Positions 43,539-52,087 of a stretch of DNA of 64,000 bases are shown piece after piece; position 1 is the stretch's first letter, and every line of letters starts with the position of its first letter. The stretch is from the NCBI GenBank assembly GCA_902492205.1, contig CABUKU010000001.1, forward strand, positions 62,001 to 126,000, in the 5' to 3' direction. The notes beneath the pieces were generated by a model that made no database searches, was not told where the DNA came from, and saw only the letters and a program-made list of their open reading frames with translations. The position numbers were made by a program, and so were the translations under genes. The stretch is from an uncultured Bacteroides sp. Its GTDB lineage: Bacteria > Bacteroidota > Bacteroidia > Bacteroidales > Bacteroidaceae.

Positions 43539-43562
43539 TTTCCCCTCTCAAAAGAGGGGAAA
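43539..43562 (+). terminator. Terminator of the uxuA operon
   Basis: TTTCCCCTCT (43539-43548) and AGAGGGGAAA (43553-43562) form a perfect 10-bp stem with a CAAA loop, followed by TTTATATTTC. Confidence 0.85.
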
Positions 43563-43618
43563 TTTATATTTCAACAAAGCTTTCCCTATACTTTCCTCTT
43601 TTATTCTTCCTCAATCTG

Positions 43619-43649
43619 TTGCAAATCAACAATCTATTCACTATCTTTG
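43619..43649 (+). promoter_or_regulatory. Promoter of the carboxypeptidase-like protein gene
   Basis: TTG at 43619-43621, a 20-base spacer and TATCTTTG at 43642-43649. Confidence 0.6.
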
Positions 43650-43692
43650 TTAATAAGCGGTTCTATTATCCACACCTTAACACCTTGGAGCT

Positions 43693-44961
43693 ATGAAACC
43701 TTTAGTACCCCGATGCAAAGGCTCGTTTTGTCTCTTACTACTCTTTTTAGTAACGAGCTTTGTTTCTGCGCAGAGTGAAGAAAGCCTCATCACCATAAAC
43801 GGCATAGTTAAAGACCAGAGAAACAGAACCACACTGGAATATGTAAATATCTCCGTGCCGGGGACCAACATCGGAACCATAACCAATACCGATGGCGAAT
43901 TCTCTTTAAAGGTAAGCAAAGCCTATAAAGACTTGTATCTGGAAATCTCCCACATTGGCTATATCACCAGCAAGCTCCCTTTGAAACCCACAAACAGCGA
44001 CAAGCATGTGTTCTACCTCAATCCCAACTCCATTATTCTGGAAGAAGTTATCGTGTCTCCGGTTTATCCGCGCAAGTTAGTGGAGCAAGCCATTGATAAA
44101 ATCGGCGATAACTACAATCCTTTCCCTTCCATGCTTACAGGATTCTACCGGGAAACATCGCAGAAAGGACGGAAATATATCAATGTGACCGAAGCCGTAA
44201 CCAAACTTTATAAAACCGCCTACAAGGAGAATGAAGGTATCACCCGTGACCGTGTGCGCATTGAGAAAGGCAGACAGTTAGTCAGCCCCAAACAAGGAGA
44301 TACATTGGGAGTGAAACTTATCGGAGGTCCTACCCTTGCGCTTGCATTGGATGTAGTGAAAAACAGGGATGAACTGCTCGACAAGGAAACCTTGTACTAT
44401 TATGAATTCAAGTTCGATGACCTTGTTTTGATAGATAACCAATTACATTACGTTATCAGCTTCATCCCGATGATGCCTCTGCCCTATCCGCTTTACAGAG
44501 GCAAACTTTACATCAACAAGGAAACCGTTGCCTTTACCCGTGCAGAGCTGAACATAGACATGAGGGACAAGGGCAAAGTAACCAAAATGATACTTCGCAA
44601 GAAACCCGCAGGACTGATATTCAAGCCGGTAGGCTTATCTACCCTGCTAACCTACAAAGAACAAAACGGCAGGACGTACCTGAACTATGTCCGCAACGAA
44701 ATAAAATTTAAATGCGACTGGAAAAAGAAATGGTTCCACACAAGCTATGCCGTAGTTTCGGAAATGGTGATAACGAACCGTGAAGACAACCCGGATTCCA
44801 CCATTTCATCGAAAGAAGCATTCCGCGAAAGCCAAGTGCTATCCGATAAAGTGGGAAACTTCTATGATGAGAAGTTCTGGGGAGACTATAACATCATCGA
44901 ACCTACGGAGTCATTGGAAAGGGCGGTCAATAAATTGAAGAAAGCCATTAATGAGGAATAA
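43693..44961 (+). CDS. Exported protein with N-terminal carboxypeptidase-regulatory-like domain
   Basis: A 422-aa protein with a signal peptide (SFCLLLLFLVTSFVSAQ). Residues ~33-115 are a CarboxypepD_reg-like beta-sandwich (INGIVKDQRNRTTLEYVNIS, then VPGTNIGTITNTDGEFSLKV). The remainder (LVEQAIDKIGDNYNPFPSM onward) is a beta-rich domain common in Bacteroidetes envelope proteins related to the N-terminal part of DUF5686-type proteins. The function is unknown; an outer-membrane or periplasmic role is inferred. It is single-gene, with its own promoter and terminator. Confidence 0.75.
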   Translation: MKPLVPRCKGSFCLLLLFLVTSFVSAQSEESLITINGIVKDQRNRTTLEYVNISVPGTNIGTITNTDGEFSLKVSKAYKDLYLEISHIGYITSKLPLKPTNSDKHVFYLNPNSIILEEVIVSPVYPRKLVEQAIDKIGDNYNPFPSMLTGFYRETSQKGRKYINVTEAVTKLYKTAYKENEGITRDRVRIEKGRQLVSPKQGDTLGVKLIGGPTLALALDVVKNRDELLDKETLYYYEFKFDDLVLIDNQLHYVISFIPMMPLPYPLYRGKLYINKETVAFTRAELNIDMRDKGKVTKMILRKKPAGLIFKPVGLSTLLTYKEQNGRTYLNYVRNEIKFKCDWKKKWFHTSYAVVSEMVITNREDNPDSTISSKEAFRESQVLSDKVGNFYDEKFWGDYNIIEPTESLERAVNKLKKAINEE

Positions 44962-44963
44962 AC

Positions 44964-44997
44964 AATAAAGGCACCCGCTACTGCAAGTGCCTTTATT
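44964..44997. terminator. Bidirectional terminator between convergent genes
   Basis: AATAAAGGCAC (44964-44974) pairs perfectly with GTGCCTTTATT (44987-44997). The A-rich left and T-rich right sides let it serve both the carboxypeptidase-like gene and fucO. Confidence 0.85.
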
Positions 44998-45013
44998 CAC
45001 ACACATACAAGAC

Positions 45014-46168
45014 TTATAAAGCCTTCTTATATAAATCAAGAATGATTTCTTTGGTCACTTCCCTCGGGTTGCCCGGAGTACAAACGTCCGCAATGGCAGA
45101 TGCAGCCAGTTTGTCCAGATCGCTTTCCTTAATGCCCAGTTCAGACAAGTGTTGAGGAATACCCACCCTTATGGAAAGAGCTTTTACTGCATCCACGGCA
45201 GCTTTTGCAGCTTCTTCTTTCGTCATGTTCTCTTTATAAACATTCATTGCCTTAGCTATCTGAACATATTTATCGAGAGCAGCAGGAGCATTGTACTCCA
45301 TAATAACAGGAAGCAGCAATGCATTGGCTACACCGTGAGGAATATCGAAGATAGCACCCAATGGATGTGCCATGCCGTGAACCACTCCCAAACCTACATT
45401 GGAGAATGCCATACCGGCAATATACTGGGCAACCGCCATACCGTTTCGAGCCTCAGCATTGGTAGGTTCGAAAACCGCAGTTTCCAGATAACGCGTAATC
45501 ATTTCGATTGCTTTAATCTCGAACATGTCACTCATTTCCCATGCTCCTTTGGTTATCAAACCTTCGATTGCATGTGTCAAAGCATCCAATCCGGTGGATG
45601 CAGTCAGGCTCTTCGGGAGAGTGTACATCAATTCGGCATCTACAATGGCAATGGCAGGAATATCGTTGGGATCCACACAAACCATTTTCTTTTCATTCTG
45701 CTCATCGGTAATTACATAATTGATAGTGACTTCGGCAGCAGTTCCGGCAGTAGTGGGGAGGGCAATGATAGGCACCGATTTCTTTTTAGTAGGAGCAACT
45801 CCTTCCAAAGAAACAACATCACTGAATTCCGGATTATTGGTAATAATACCAATAGCTTTGGAAGTATCGATAGACGAACCTCCGCCGATAGCAAGGATAA
45901 AATCCGCACCTGATTCTGCAAAGGCTTTTACTCCCGCTTTAACGTTACTCACGGTAGGATTCGGTTTGATTTCACTAAACACAACGTAAGGAATGCCGGC
46001 TTTTTGGAGCACGGATAAAACTTTGTCGGCAACTCCGAATTTAATCAAGTCTTTGTCGGTTGCTACAAATGCCTTTGTCAATCCAAGACGGTTAATTTCC
46101 CGGGGAAGCACCTCACGGGCACCCGGCCCGAAATAGGATACTTCATTTAATACGAATCTGTTAATCAT
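45014..46168 (-). CDS. fucO: Iron-containing alcohol dehydrogenase, lactaldehyde reductase
   Basis: A 384-aa group III alcohol dehydrogenase. MINRFVLNEVSYFGPGAREV resembles FucO, which reduces L-lactaldehyde made from fucose or rhamnose to 1,2-propanediol. ILAIGGGSSIDTSKAIGI binds NAD, ALPTTAGTAAEVTI and GLDALTHAIEG carry metal-site residues, and GVVHGMAHPLGAIFDIPHGV contributes the histidines. The upstream part of the open frame (to 46225) is not homologous; ATG 46168 is used. It stands alone here, far from fucose genes, so its sugar-pathway role is inferred. Confidence 0.88.
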   Translation of the reverse strand: MINRFVLNEVSYFGPGAREVLPREINRLGLTKAFVATDKDLIKFGVADKVLSVLQKAGIPYVVFSEIKPNPTVSNVKAGVKAFAESGADFILAIGGGSSIDTSKAIGIITNNPEFSDVVSLEGVAPTKKKSVPIIALPTTAGTAAEVTINYVITDEQNEKKMVCVDPNDIPAIAIVDAELMYTLPKSLTASTGLDALTHAIEGLITKGAWEMSDMFEIKAIEMITRYLETAVFEPTNAEARNGMAVAQYIAGMAFSNVGLGVVHGMAHPLGAIFDIPHGVANALLLPVIMEYNAPAALDKYVQIAKAMNVYKENMTKEEAAKAAVDAVKALSIRVGIPQHLSELGIKESDLDKLAASAIADVCTPGNPREVTKEIILDLYKKAL

Positions 46169-46258
46169 AATATTATATTTGTTTGTGCAATGATAGCCCA
46201 TATCAGGCAAAGACAAACAAAGCATTATGATGTTTTTAATAGCCGGAATGCTCTTTTG

Positions 46259-47479
46259 TTAAGTATAAATCAGGGTAGAAAGCCTATCCTCGTCAAACAT
46301 TTCATTGGCAACTTCCAAAAGTTGCTCCGAGGTAAGCGATTCTATTCTTCGAAAGACACTTTCGGGTGATTCGAATTTATTATAATGAAGAAAAGTTTTC
46401 CCCATATCGAGCGCATTATTCTCAAAGTTATCCGAAGCCACTCCTATCTGACCTATTAACTGCTTCTTAGCCGCCATTAACTGGGAAGTAGTCAGCTTAT
46501 TGTCACGCAGCTTCTTTAATTCCTTATAAGTGAGTCTCATGCATGTATCCACGTCATCAATGTCCGTACCGAAATAAATACAGAAAGCTCCCGTATCCGT
46601 GTAAGAAGTCAAATTGGATTCCACATTATAAACCAATCCGCGACGCTCACGCAATGATACATTCAACCGGCTATTCATCCCCGGACCGCCAAGCATGTTA
46701 TTAAGGAAATAAAGTGCGGTACGCTTATTATCATAAGCATTATACCCCCGGCTACCAATCATCACATGTGCCTGATGAGTATCTTTATCCAGTTCGATAC
46801 GGGTAGGGATATAGATAGGAGGCGGAGTACGCAAATTGTTTGTTTCCGCAAAAGGAATATCAGCCAATATCTTTTCGGCTTCCTTCACCACCTTTTTGAA
46901 ATCCATGTTTGCCTGAACAAACAAAACCATGTTGGTAGGCTTATAATACCGTGAAACAAAACTCAATGCATCCCGGCTGGTGAAACTTTTTAATTGTGCG
47001 GGATTACCCAGAATGTTCCTTCCCAATGGATGCCCCTTAAATATCAAATCCTCAAAATCATCGAAAATAAGCTCGGAAGGAGTATCTTCATACGACTGTA
47101 TTTCATCAATAATGACCTCCACTTCCTTGTTTATCTCATGTTGGGGAAAGGTGGAGTGAAAGACAATATCCGTAAGTAATTCCAGCGCACGTGAAAAATG
47201 TTCGGTCAGGAAAGCCGAGTAAACCACCGTTTCTTCTTTATTCGTGTAAGCATTCAGGTCGCCTCCCACATTCTCCATGCGGTTCAGTATGTGCCACGCT
47301 TTTCGTTTCTGAGTCCCCTTGAATATAAGATGCTCCACAAAATGAGCCATTCCCTGTTCATTCTCTTTTTCATCCCTTGTTCCGGCATCTACGGCAAAAC
47401 CACAATAAGCAACTTTTGTGAGAGACGGAGCATGGATTATGCGCAAGCCATTGGGCAGTGTATGTATATTATAATTCAT
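46259..47479 (-). CDS. M16 family zinc metallopeptidase
   Basis: A 406-aa insulinase/processing-peptidase-type protein. The inverted zinc motif is HFVEHLIFKG (HxxEH) near residue 47, and the downstream zinc-ligand Glu lies in EVEVIIDEIQSYEDTPSE. It is one subunit-length M16 protein (a pair of M16 domains, N- and C-terminal halves of ~200 aa each). No signal peptide is evident, so it probably acts in the cytoplasm or is exported by an unseen route. It is divergent from the LOG gene. Confidence 0.88.
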   Translation of the reverse strand: MNYNIHTLPNGLRIIHAPSLTKVAYCGFAVDAGTRDEKENEQGMAHFVEHLIFKGTQKRKAWHILNRMENVGGDLNAYTNKEETVVYSAFLTEHFSRALELLTDIVFHSTFPQHEINKEVEVIIDEIQSYEDTPSELIFDDFEDLIFKGHPLGRNILGNPAQLKSFTSRDALSFVSRYYKPTNMVLFVQANMDFKKVVKEAEKILADIPFAETNNLRTPPPIYIPTRIELDKDTHQAHVMIGSRGYNAYDNKRTALYFLNNMLGGPGMNSRLNVSLRERRGLVYNVESNLTSYTDTGAFCIYFGTDIDDVDTCMRLTYKELKKLRDNKLTTSQLMAAKKQLIGQIGVASDNFENNALDMGKTFLHYNKFESPESVFRRIESLTSEQLLEVANEMFDEDRLSTLIYT

Positions 47480-47509
47480 TATATCTTACCTCGTTATTTA
47501 TTCATACCG

Positions 47510-47517
47510 CAAAAATA
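47510..47517 (-). promoter_or_regulatory. -7 box of the M16 peptidase gene
   Basis: The minus strand reads TATTTTTG (TAnnTTTG), 30 bases upstream of ATG 47479. Confidence 0.45.
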
Positions 47518-47582
47518 CAACAAAACTTATTGCTGTTTATGGAAAAATGCAGATATTTGTATTTAGTAAAAGAACTATCTGT

Positions 47583-48134
47583 ATGGAGAAGATTGGAGTT
47601 TTTTGTTCCGCATCCGATACTATCGATGAAATCTATTTCCTTAAAGCCAATGAGTTAGGGGAATGGATGGGGAAACAAAATAAAACATTGGTCTATGGCG
47701 GGGCAAACTTGGGATTGATGGAATGTGTAGCCAAAGCAGTGAAGCAAAACGGCGGAACTGTTATCGGAGTAGTTCCTGCAAAGCTTGAAGAGAACGGCAA
47801 AGTAAGCACCGTGCCCGACAAAATCTTTCACACCAACAACCTGAGCGACAGGAAAGATATTATTCTCCGCGAATCGGACATCCTTGTCGCCCTTCCGGGA
47901 GGAATAGGAACGTTGGATGAAGTATTTCATGTCATGGCAGCAGCATCTATCGGTTATCATTCGAAGAAAGTCGTTTTCTACAATGTAGACGGATTCTTCA
48001 ATGGACTGATCCACATACTTGAAAGCGTATACGAAAAACATTTCGCACGACATATTTTAAGCCACTACTATGATGTGGCAAACACTTTTGATGAACTCAC
48101 TAACCTACTAACCCAACCACCAAAAAATGATTGA
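47583..48134 (+). CDS. LOG-family nucleoside 5'-monophosphate phosphoribohydrolase
   Basis: A 183-aa Rossmann-like protein of the LOG family. LVYGGANLGLMECVAKAV binds the phosphate, and LPGGIGTLDEVFHVM is the PGGxGTxxE catalytic signature. Members release the base from (cytokinin-like) nucleotides, and bacterial ones may hydrolyse AMP or related nucleotides. ATG 47583 (MEKIGVFCSAS) is used in preference to an upstream codon that would lengthen the protein unnaturally. Its stop overlaps the SIS gene by 8 bases. Confidence 0.88.
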   Translation: MEKIGVFCSASDTIDEIYFLKANELGEWMGKQNKTLVYGGANLGLMECVAKAVKQNGGTVIGVVPAKLEENGKVSTVPDKIFHTNNLSDRKDIILRESDILVALPGGIGTLDEVFHVMAAASIGYHSKKVVFYNVDGFFNGLIHILESVYEKHFARHILSHYYDVANTFDELTNLLTQPPKND

Positions 48135-48732
48135 ATCAATAAAAGAGCTTTTGCAAAAAGAAGCAGAAGCCGTAATGAACATTCCGGTGACAGATGCTTA
48201 TGAGAAGGCTGTCCAACTTATTGTAGAACAAGTTCACATGAAAAAAGGCAAATTGGTAACTACCGGAATGGGTAAAGCCGGACAAATTGCCATGAACATT
48301 GCCACGACTTTCTGCTCGACAGGCATCCCTGCCGTATTCCTTCATCCAAGTGAAGCACAACACGGCGACTTGGGAATATTTCAGGAAAACGACTTGTTAT
48401 TGCTTATTTCCAATTCCGGAAAAACAAGAGAAATCGTTGAATTAACCCAACTGTCGAGAGTATTAAACCCCAATCTCAAATTTATTGTCATTACCGGTAA
48501 CCCCAACAGTCCGTTGGCAGATGAATCGGATGTCTGCCTTTGCACCGGAAATCCGAAGGAAGTTTGTGCGCTCGGCATGACTCCTACCACCTCCACTACC
48601 GCCATGACGGTAATAGGTGACATTCTGGTGGTACAAACCATGAAGCAAACCCAATTCACTATCATGGAATATTCAAAACGCCACCACGGCGGCTATCTCG
48701 GAGAGAAATCAAGAAAACTTTCGGAGAAATAA
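48127..48732 (+). CDS. SIS-domain sugar isomerase, KpsF/GutQ-like without CBS domains
   Basis: A 201-aa single SIS domain. KLVTTGMGKAGQIAMNIATT, HPSEAQHGDLGIF and LLLLISNSGKTREIVELT match arabinose-5-phosphate isomerases (KdsD/GutQ), but the usual C-terminal CBS pair is absent. It may isomerise or bind a sugar phosphate. It sits between the LOG gene (8-base overlap) and a PfkB-type kinase (19 bases), so the three form an operon that may process a sugar phosphate or ribose derivative. Confidence 0.85.
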   Translation: MIESIKELLQKEAEAVMNIPVTDAYEKAVQLIVEQVHMKKGKLVTTGMGKAGQIAMNIATTFCSTGIPAVFLHPSEAQHGDLGIFQENDLLLLISNSGKTREIVELTQLSRVLNPNLKFIVITGNPNSPLADESDVCLCTGNPKEVCALGMTPTTSTTAMTVIGDILVVQTMKQTQFTIMEYSKRHHGGYLGEKSRKLSEK

Positions 48733-48751
48733 ATAACAGGAAAGGAGAAAT

Positions 48752-49672
48752 ATGCGCAAAGTAATCGGAATAGGCGAAACGATATTAGACATCATATTCA
48801 GAGACGGGCAACCCACTGCCGCAGTGCCGGGAGGTTCTGTTTTCAACGGAATCATTTCATTGGGGAGAGCAGGAGTAGACGTCGGTTTCATCAGTGAAAT
48901 AGGTAACGACAGAGTGGGAAACATCATCAAGACATTCATGGAAGACAACCATGTATCGACAGAGTATGTAAGTATTTTCCCCGATGGCAAATCTCCCGTT
49001 TCACTCGCTTTCCTTAATGACAGGAATGATGCCGAATATACTTTCTACAAAGACTATCCGAAACAAAGGCTGGATGTTGTTTTTCCAAAAATCAACGAAG
49101 ACGACATACTTATCTTCGGTTCTTACTTTGCCCTCAACCCGGTATTGAGAGACAAAGTAGCCGAACTGCTGGAATATGCCAAGGAACGCAAGGCAATTAT
49201 ATATTATGATCCCAACTTCCGAAGCACCCACAAGCCGGAAGCCTTGAAACTCGCTCCCACCATTATCGAGAACCTTGAATATGCCGACATAGTAAGAGGC
49301 TCGGACGAAGACTTTGCCAACATGTATAATATTTCCGATCCCGCAAAAGTGTATATAGACAAAGTAAAGTTCTACTGTCCCAACTTCATTTGCACGGCAG
49401 GAGCGAAAAACATCAGTCTGCGCACCAATACCATAGTCAAAGAATACGAAATTCCGCAACTTAACGCAGTAAGCACCATTGGCGCAGGAGATAATTTCAA
49501 TGCAGGCATCCTGTGGGGACTGTTGAAATACAACGTAACCCACCATGATTTGAATACTTTAAGTGAAACTGCATGGGATAAAATCATCGAATGCGGAAAG
49601 ATGTTTTCCGCCGATGTGTGCATGAGCCTCAACAATTCAGTATCCAAAGAATTTGCCGCCGAACTAAAATAA
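48752..49672 (+). CDS. PfkB-family carbohydrate kinase
   Basis: A 306-aa ribokinase-like sugar kinase. VPGGSVFNGIISLGRAGVD is the N-terminal GG substrate motif, and STIGAGDNFNAGILWGL the C-terminal GAGD motif with the catalytic Asp (GAGDNF rather than GAGDAF). It has a good upstream AAAGGAG ribosome site, rare for this window. Sugar cannot be assigned (fructose or ribose is typical). It is last of the LOG-SIS-PfkB operon. Confidence 0.88.
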   Translation: MRKVIGIGETILDIIFRDGQPTAAVPGGSVFNGIISLGRAGVDVGFISEIGNDRVGNIIKTFMEDNHVSTEYVSIFPDGKSPVSLAFLNDRNDAEYTFYKDYPKQRLDVVFPKINEDDILIFGSYFALNPVLRDKVAELLEYAKERKAIIYYDPNFRSTHKPEALKLAPTIIENLEYADIVRGSDEDFANMYNISDPAKVYIDKVKFYCPNFICTAGAKNISLRTNTIVKEYEIPQLNAVSTIGAGDNFNAGILWGLLKYNVTHHDLNTLSETAWDKIIECGKMFSADVCMSLNNSVSKEFAAELK

Positions 49673-49707
49673 ATGTCAGTAATTCTCATATCTACCGAAC
49701 TTATGCG

Positions 49708-49715
49708 TATCTTTG
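49708..49715 (+). promoter_or_regulatory. -7 box of the DEAD-box helicase gene
   Basis: TATCTTTG matches TAnnTTTG, 27 bases before ATG 49743. Confidence 0.55.
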
Positions 49716-49742
49716 CACGTTATAATAGATATTTGAAAATAA

Positions 49743-51578
49743 ATGAAGACATTTAAAGAGTTAGGCGTTTCCCCGGAAATACTAAAAGCAATCGAAGAAA
49801 TGGGATATGAGAATCCCATGCCCGTACAAGAAGAAGTAATTCCATATTTACTGGGAAATGGTAATGATGTAGTAGCTCTCGCCCAAACCGGAACAGGTAA
49901 AACGGCAGCATTCGGCTTGCCGATTATTCAAAAAATAGACATTAAGAATCGTGTACCTCAGGCACTTATCCTTTGCCCTACAAGAGAATTGTGTTTGCAG
50001 ATAGCCGGAGATTTACATGATTATTCCAAATACATGGATGGACTGAAAGTGCTTCCCGTTTACGGAGGTTCGTCCATTGAAAGCCAAATCAGAAGTTTAA
50101 AGAACGGAGTTCACATCATTGTTGCCACTCCGGGACGTTTGCTCGACCTCATGGAACGCAGAACCGTGAGCCTTGCCACCGTGAAAGACGTGATAATGGA
50201 CGAAGCGGACGAAATGTTGAACATGGGTTTCACAGACAGCATCAACGCGATTCTTGCCGATGTGCCCAAAGACCGCAACACACTGCTATTCTCTGCAACC
50301 ATGTCCCCTGACATTGCCCGCATCTCCAAAAAGTACTTGAAAGATGCAAAGGAAATAACCATCGGGACAAAGAACGAAGGAACAAAGAACGTGAAACATG
50401 TTTATTATATGGTTCACGCCAAAGACAAATACCTCGCCCTGAAACGCATTGCCGACTATTATCCGCAGATATACGGAATCATCTTCTGCCGCACCCGCAA
50501 GGAAACGCAGGAAATAGCCGACAAACTGATACAGGACGGTTACAATGCCGACTCGCTTCACGGAGAACTCTCCCAGCAACAACGTGACTTGGTAATGCAA
50601 AAGTTCCGTCAACGCCGCCTTCAGCTACTCGTTGCGACCGACGTTGCAGCACGCGGATTGGATGTGGACGACCTTACCCATGTAATCAACTACGGACTTC
50701 CCGATGACACTGAAAGCTACACGCACCGAAGCGGACGTACAGGACGTGCAGGAAAGACCGGTACTTCCATCGCTATCATTAACATGCGCGAAAGAGGAAA
50801 GTTACGTGAAATAGAGCGTATCATCGGAAAGAAATTCATTGCCGGAGAAATGCCTACGGGACAGCAAATTTGCGAAAAGCAATTGATTAAGATGATTGAC
50901 GATATAGAAAAGGTAAAAGTAAACGAAGAAGAAATTGCCGGATTCATGCCTGAGATTTATCGTAAGCTGGAATGGTTAAGCAAAGAAGACGTTATCAAGC
51001 GCGTTGTGTCACTTGAATTCAACCGTTTCCTTGAATACTACCGTGATGCCGAAGAAATAGAAACTCCGACAGATATGCGCGGTGAAAAGGGTGCTTTGAA
51101 AGAACGCCGCGACCGTGGCAGCAGCAGGGACAAATCATCCCGCAAAGCAGAACCGGGCTTTACCCGCATGTTCATCAATCTGGGAAAGGCAGACGGCTTT
51201 TATGCCAACCAATTCATAGAACTCATTAACCGTAACCTTCATAAAAGAGCACAAATCGGGAAGATAGACCTTTTGAAGAGTTTCTCTTTCTTCGAAATAG
51301 AAGACTCTCAGGCACAAGCGGTAATGAATGCTTTGAATAAAGTGAACCTGAACGGGCGCAAAGTGAACGTGGAAATTGCCGGAGAAGAGCCAAAGAGCGA
51401 AAGCAAACGTTCCTCTTCCAAAAGCAAAGGAGCGGAACGCCGCCCAAGTCGTGAAGAACGTGGATACACTGCTAAGAGAGGTCCTAAGAAAGACAGCAAG
51501 AAAGCCAATCAGGATTTCAAAGACAGCGAACCTAATTTCAGCGAAGAAGGTTGGGCACGTCGCAAACCGAAGAAATAA
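49743..51578 (+). CDS. DEAD-box RNA helicase with DbpA-type RNA-binding domain
   Basis: A 611-aa ATP-dependent RNA helicase. In order: Q-motif region NPMPVQEEVIPYLL, motif I AQTGTGKT, Ia PTRELCLQ, II DEAD (MDEADEMLNMGF), III SAT, then the second RecA domain with HRSGRTGRAGKTG. A DbpA-like RNA-recognition fold follows (about 460-540, containing FTRMFINLGKADGFYANQFI). The tail is Lys/Arg-rich (SSSKSKGAERRPSREERGY). It probably acts in ribosome assembly or RNA decay, like CsdA/DbpA types; the exact one cannot be set. Monocistronic, ended by a 16-bp terminator. Confidence 0.94.
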   Translation: MKTFKELGVSPEILKAIEEMGYENPMPVQEEVIPYLLGNGNDVVALAQTGTGKTAAFGLPIIQKIDIKNRVPQALILCPTRELCLQIAGDLHDYSKYMDGLKVLPVYGGSSIESQIRSLKNGVHIIVATPGRLLDLMERRTVSLATVKDVIMDEADEMLNMGFTDSINAILADVPKDRNTLLFSATMSPDIARISKKYLKDAKEITIGTKNEGTKNVKHVYYMVHAKDKYLALKRIADYYPQIYGIIFCRTRKETQEIADKLIQDGYNADSLHGELSQQQRDLVMQKFRQRRLQLLVATDVAARGLDVDDLTHVINYGLPDDTESYTHRSGRTGRAGKTGTSIAIINMRERGKLREIERIIGKKFIAGEMPTGQQICEKQLIKMIDDIEKVKVNEEEIAGFMPEIYRKLEWLSKEDVIKRVVSLEFNRFLEYYRDAEEIETPTDMRGEKGALKERRDRGSSRDKSSRKAEPGFTRMFINLGKADGFYANQFIELINRNLHKRAQIGKIDLLKSFSFFEIEDSQAQAVMNALNKVNLNGRKVNVEIAGEEPKSESKRSSSKSKGAERRPSREERGYTAKRGPKKDSKKANQDFKDSEPNFSEEGWARRKPKK

Positions 51579-51605
51579 TAATACTCCTATTATAGAATAC
51601 ACCGG

Positions 51606-51648
51606 AAACGGTTTGAAAGAGAAAAAACAATACTCTTTCAAACCGTTT
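51606..51648 (+). terminator. Terminator of the helicase gene
   Basis: AAACGGTTTGAAAGAG (51606-51621) pairs perfectly with CTCTTTCAAACCGTTT (51633-51648), an 11-base loop between, followed by CTCTTTATATA. Confidence 0.85.
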
Positions 51649-51730
51649 CTCTTTATATATAAGCCGTTCCTCAAGTATGGTTAAACCTTTTTATGCAGGG
51701 AAATAAGCCTGTTTGAGCCGTCATGTTATT

Positions 51731-51818
51731 TGTTCAACAACTGTTGAATTATAAGTTGACAGTTGTTAGCTTATAGTTCAACAGTTGTTGATTTATAGTT
51801 TAACAACTGTTGAACAAG
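51731..51818. repeat. Tetrad repeat F: four 22-bp palindromic units
   Basis: The word ACA recurs at 51737, 51759, 51781 and 51803, exactly 22 bp apart. Cores are TTCAACAACTGTTGAA, GTTGACAGTTGTTAGC, GTTCAACAGTTGTTGA and GTTTAACAACTGTTGAA. The outer arms TTGTTCAACAACTGTTGAA and TTTAACAACTGTTGAACAA are complementary apart from wobbles. It is another sequence on the same geometry. Confidence 0.9.
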
Positions 51819-51968
51819 CAAACCATTGGTACAAAATGGTTTAGCAATGCTGGAAAAATGACTTGACATTCAGCATAAAAGGGCTTATAGAACAAGAGAA
51901 TTATATAAGAATTATGTATCAGGATAAGTGCATCGACAAAAATCAAGGCAACACATTGTGAATATCCC

Positions 51969-52064
51969 GTGAAGATAAAGTGAAGATAAAATGGAGTTAA
52001 TGTTCACCCGTTTCTCTCCTTTTCATCGAAAGAAACGGGTGAAGTGAAGATGTGAAGGTAAAAA
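51969..52064 (-). repeat. Dispersed element R (copy 2), hairpin-forming
   Basis: Read on the minus strand from 52064 it resembles 38036-38131. The stem is ACCCGTTTCT (52006-52015) with AGAAACGGGT (52031-52040), a perfect 10-bp stem whose loop holds TTCGATGAAAAGG. Copy 1 has the same loop-side words with a different, weaker stem. It lies 24 bases past the S46 stop, and tetrad F follows it after about 150 bases in the same relative order as at 38 kb. Confidence 0.7.
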
Positions 52065-52087
52065 TGCAGAAACCGGTTTTAAAGGGA

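Larger units (their letters stand above)
51579..52087. other. Intergenic region with terminator, tetrad F and element R
   Basis: The region between the convergent helicase and S46 genes holds a terminator (51606-51648), tetrad F and the second copy of element R. No gene is seen. TTTATGCAG at 51690-51698 matches the flank of arrays C and D. Confidence 0.6.
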
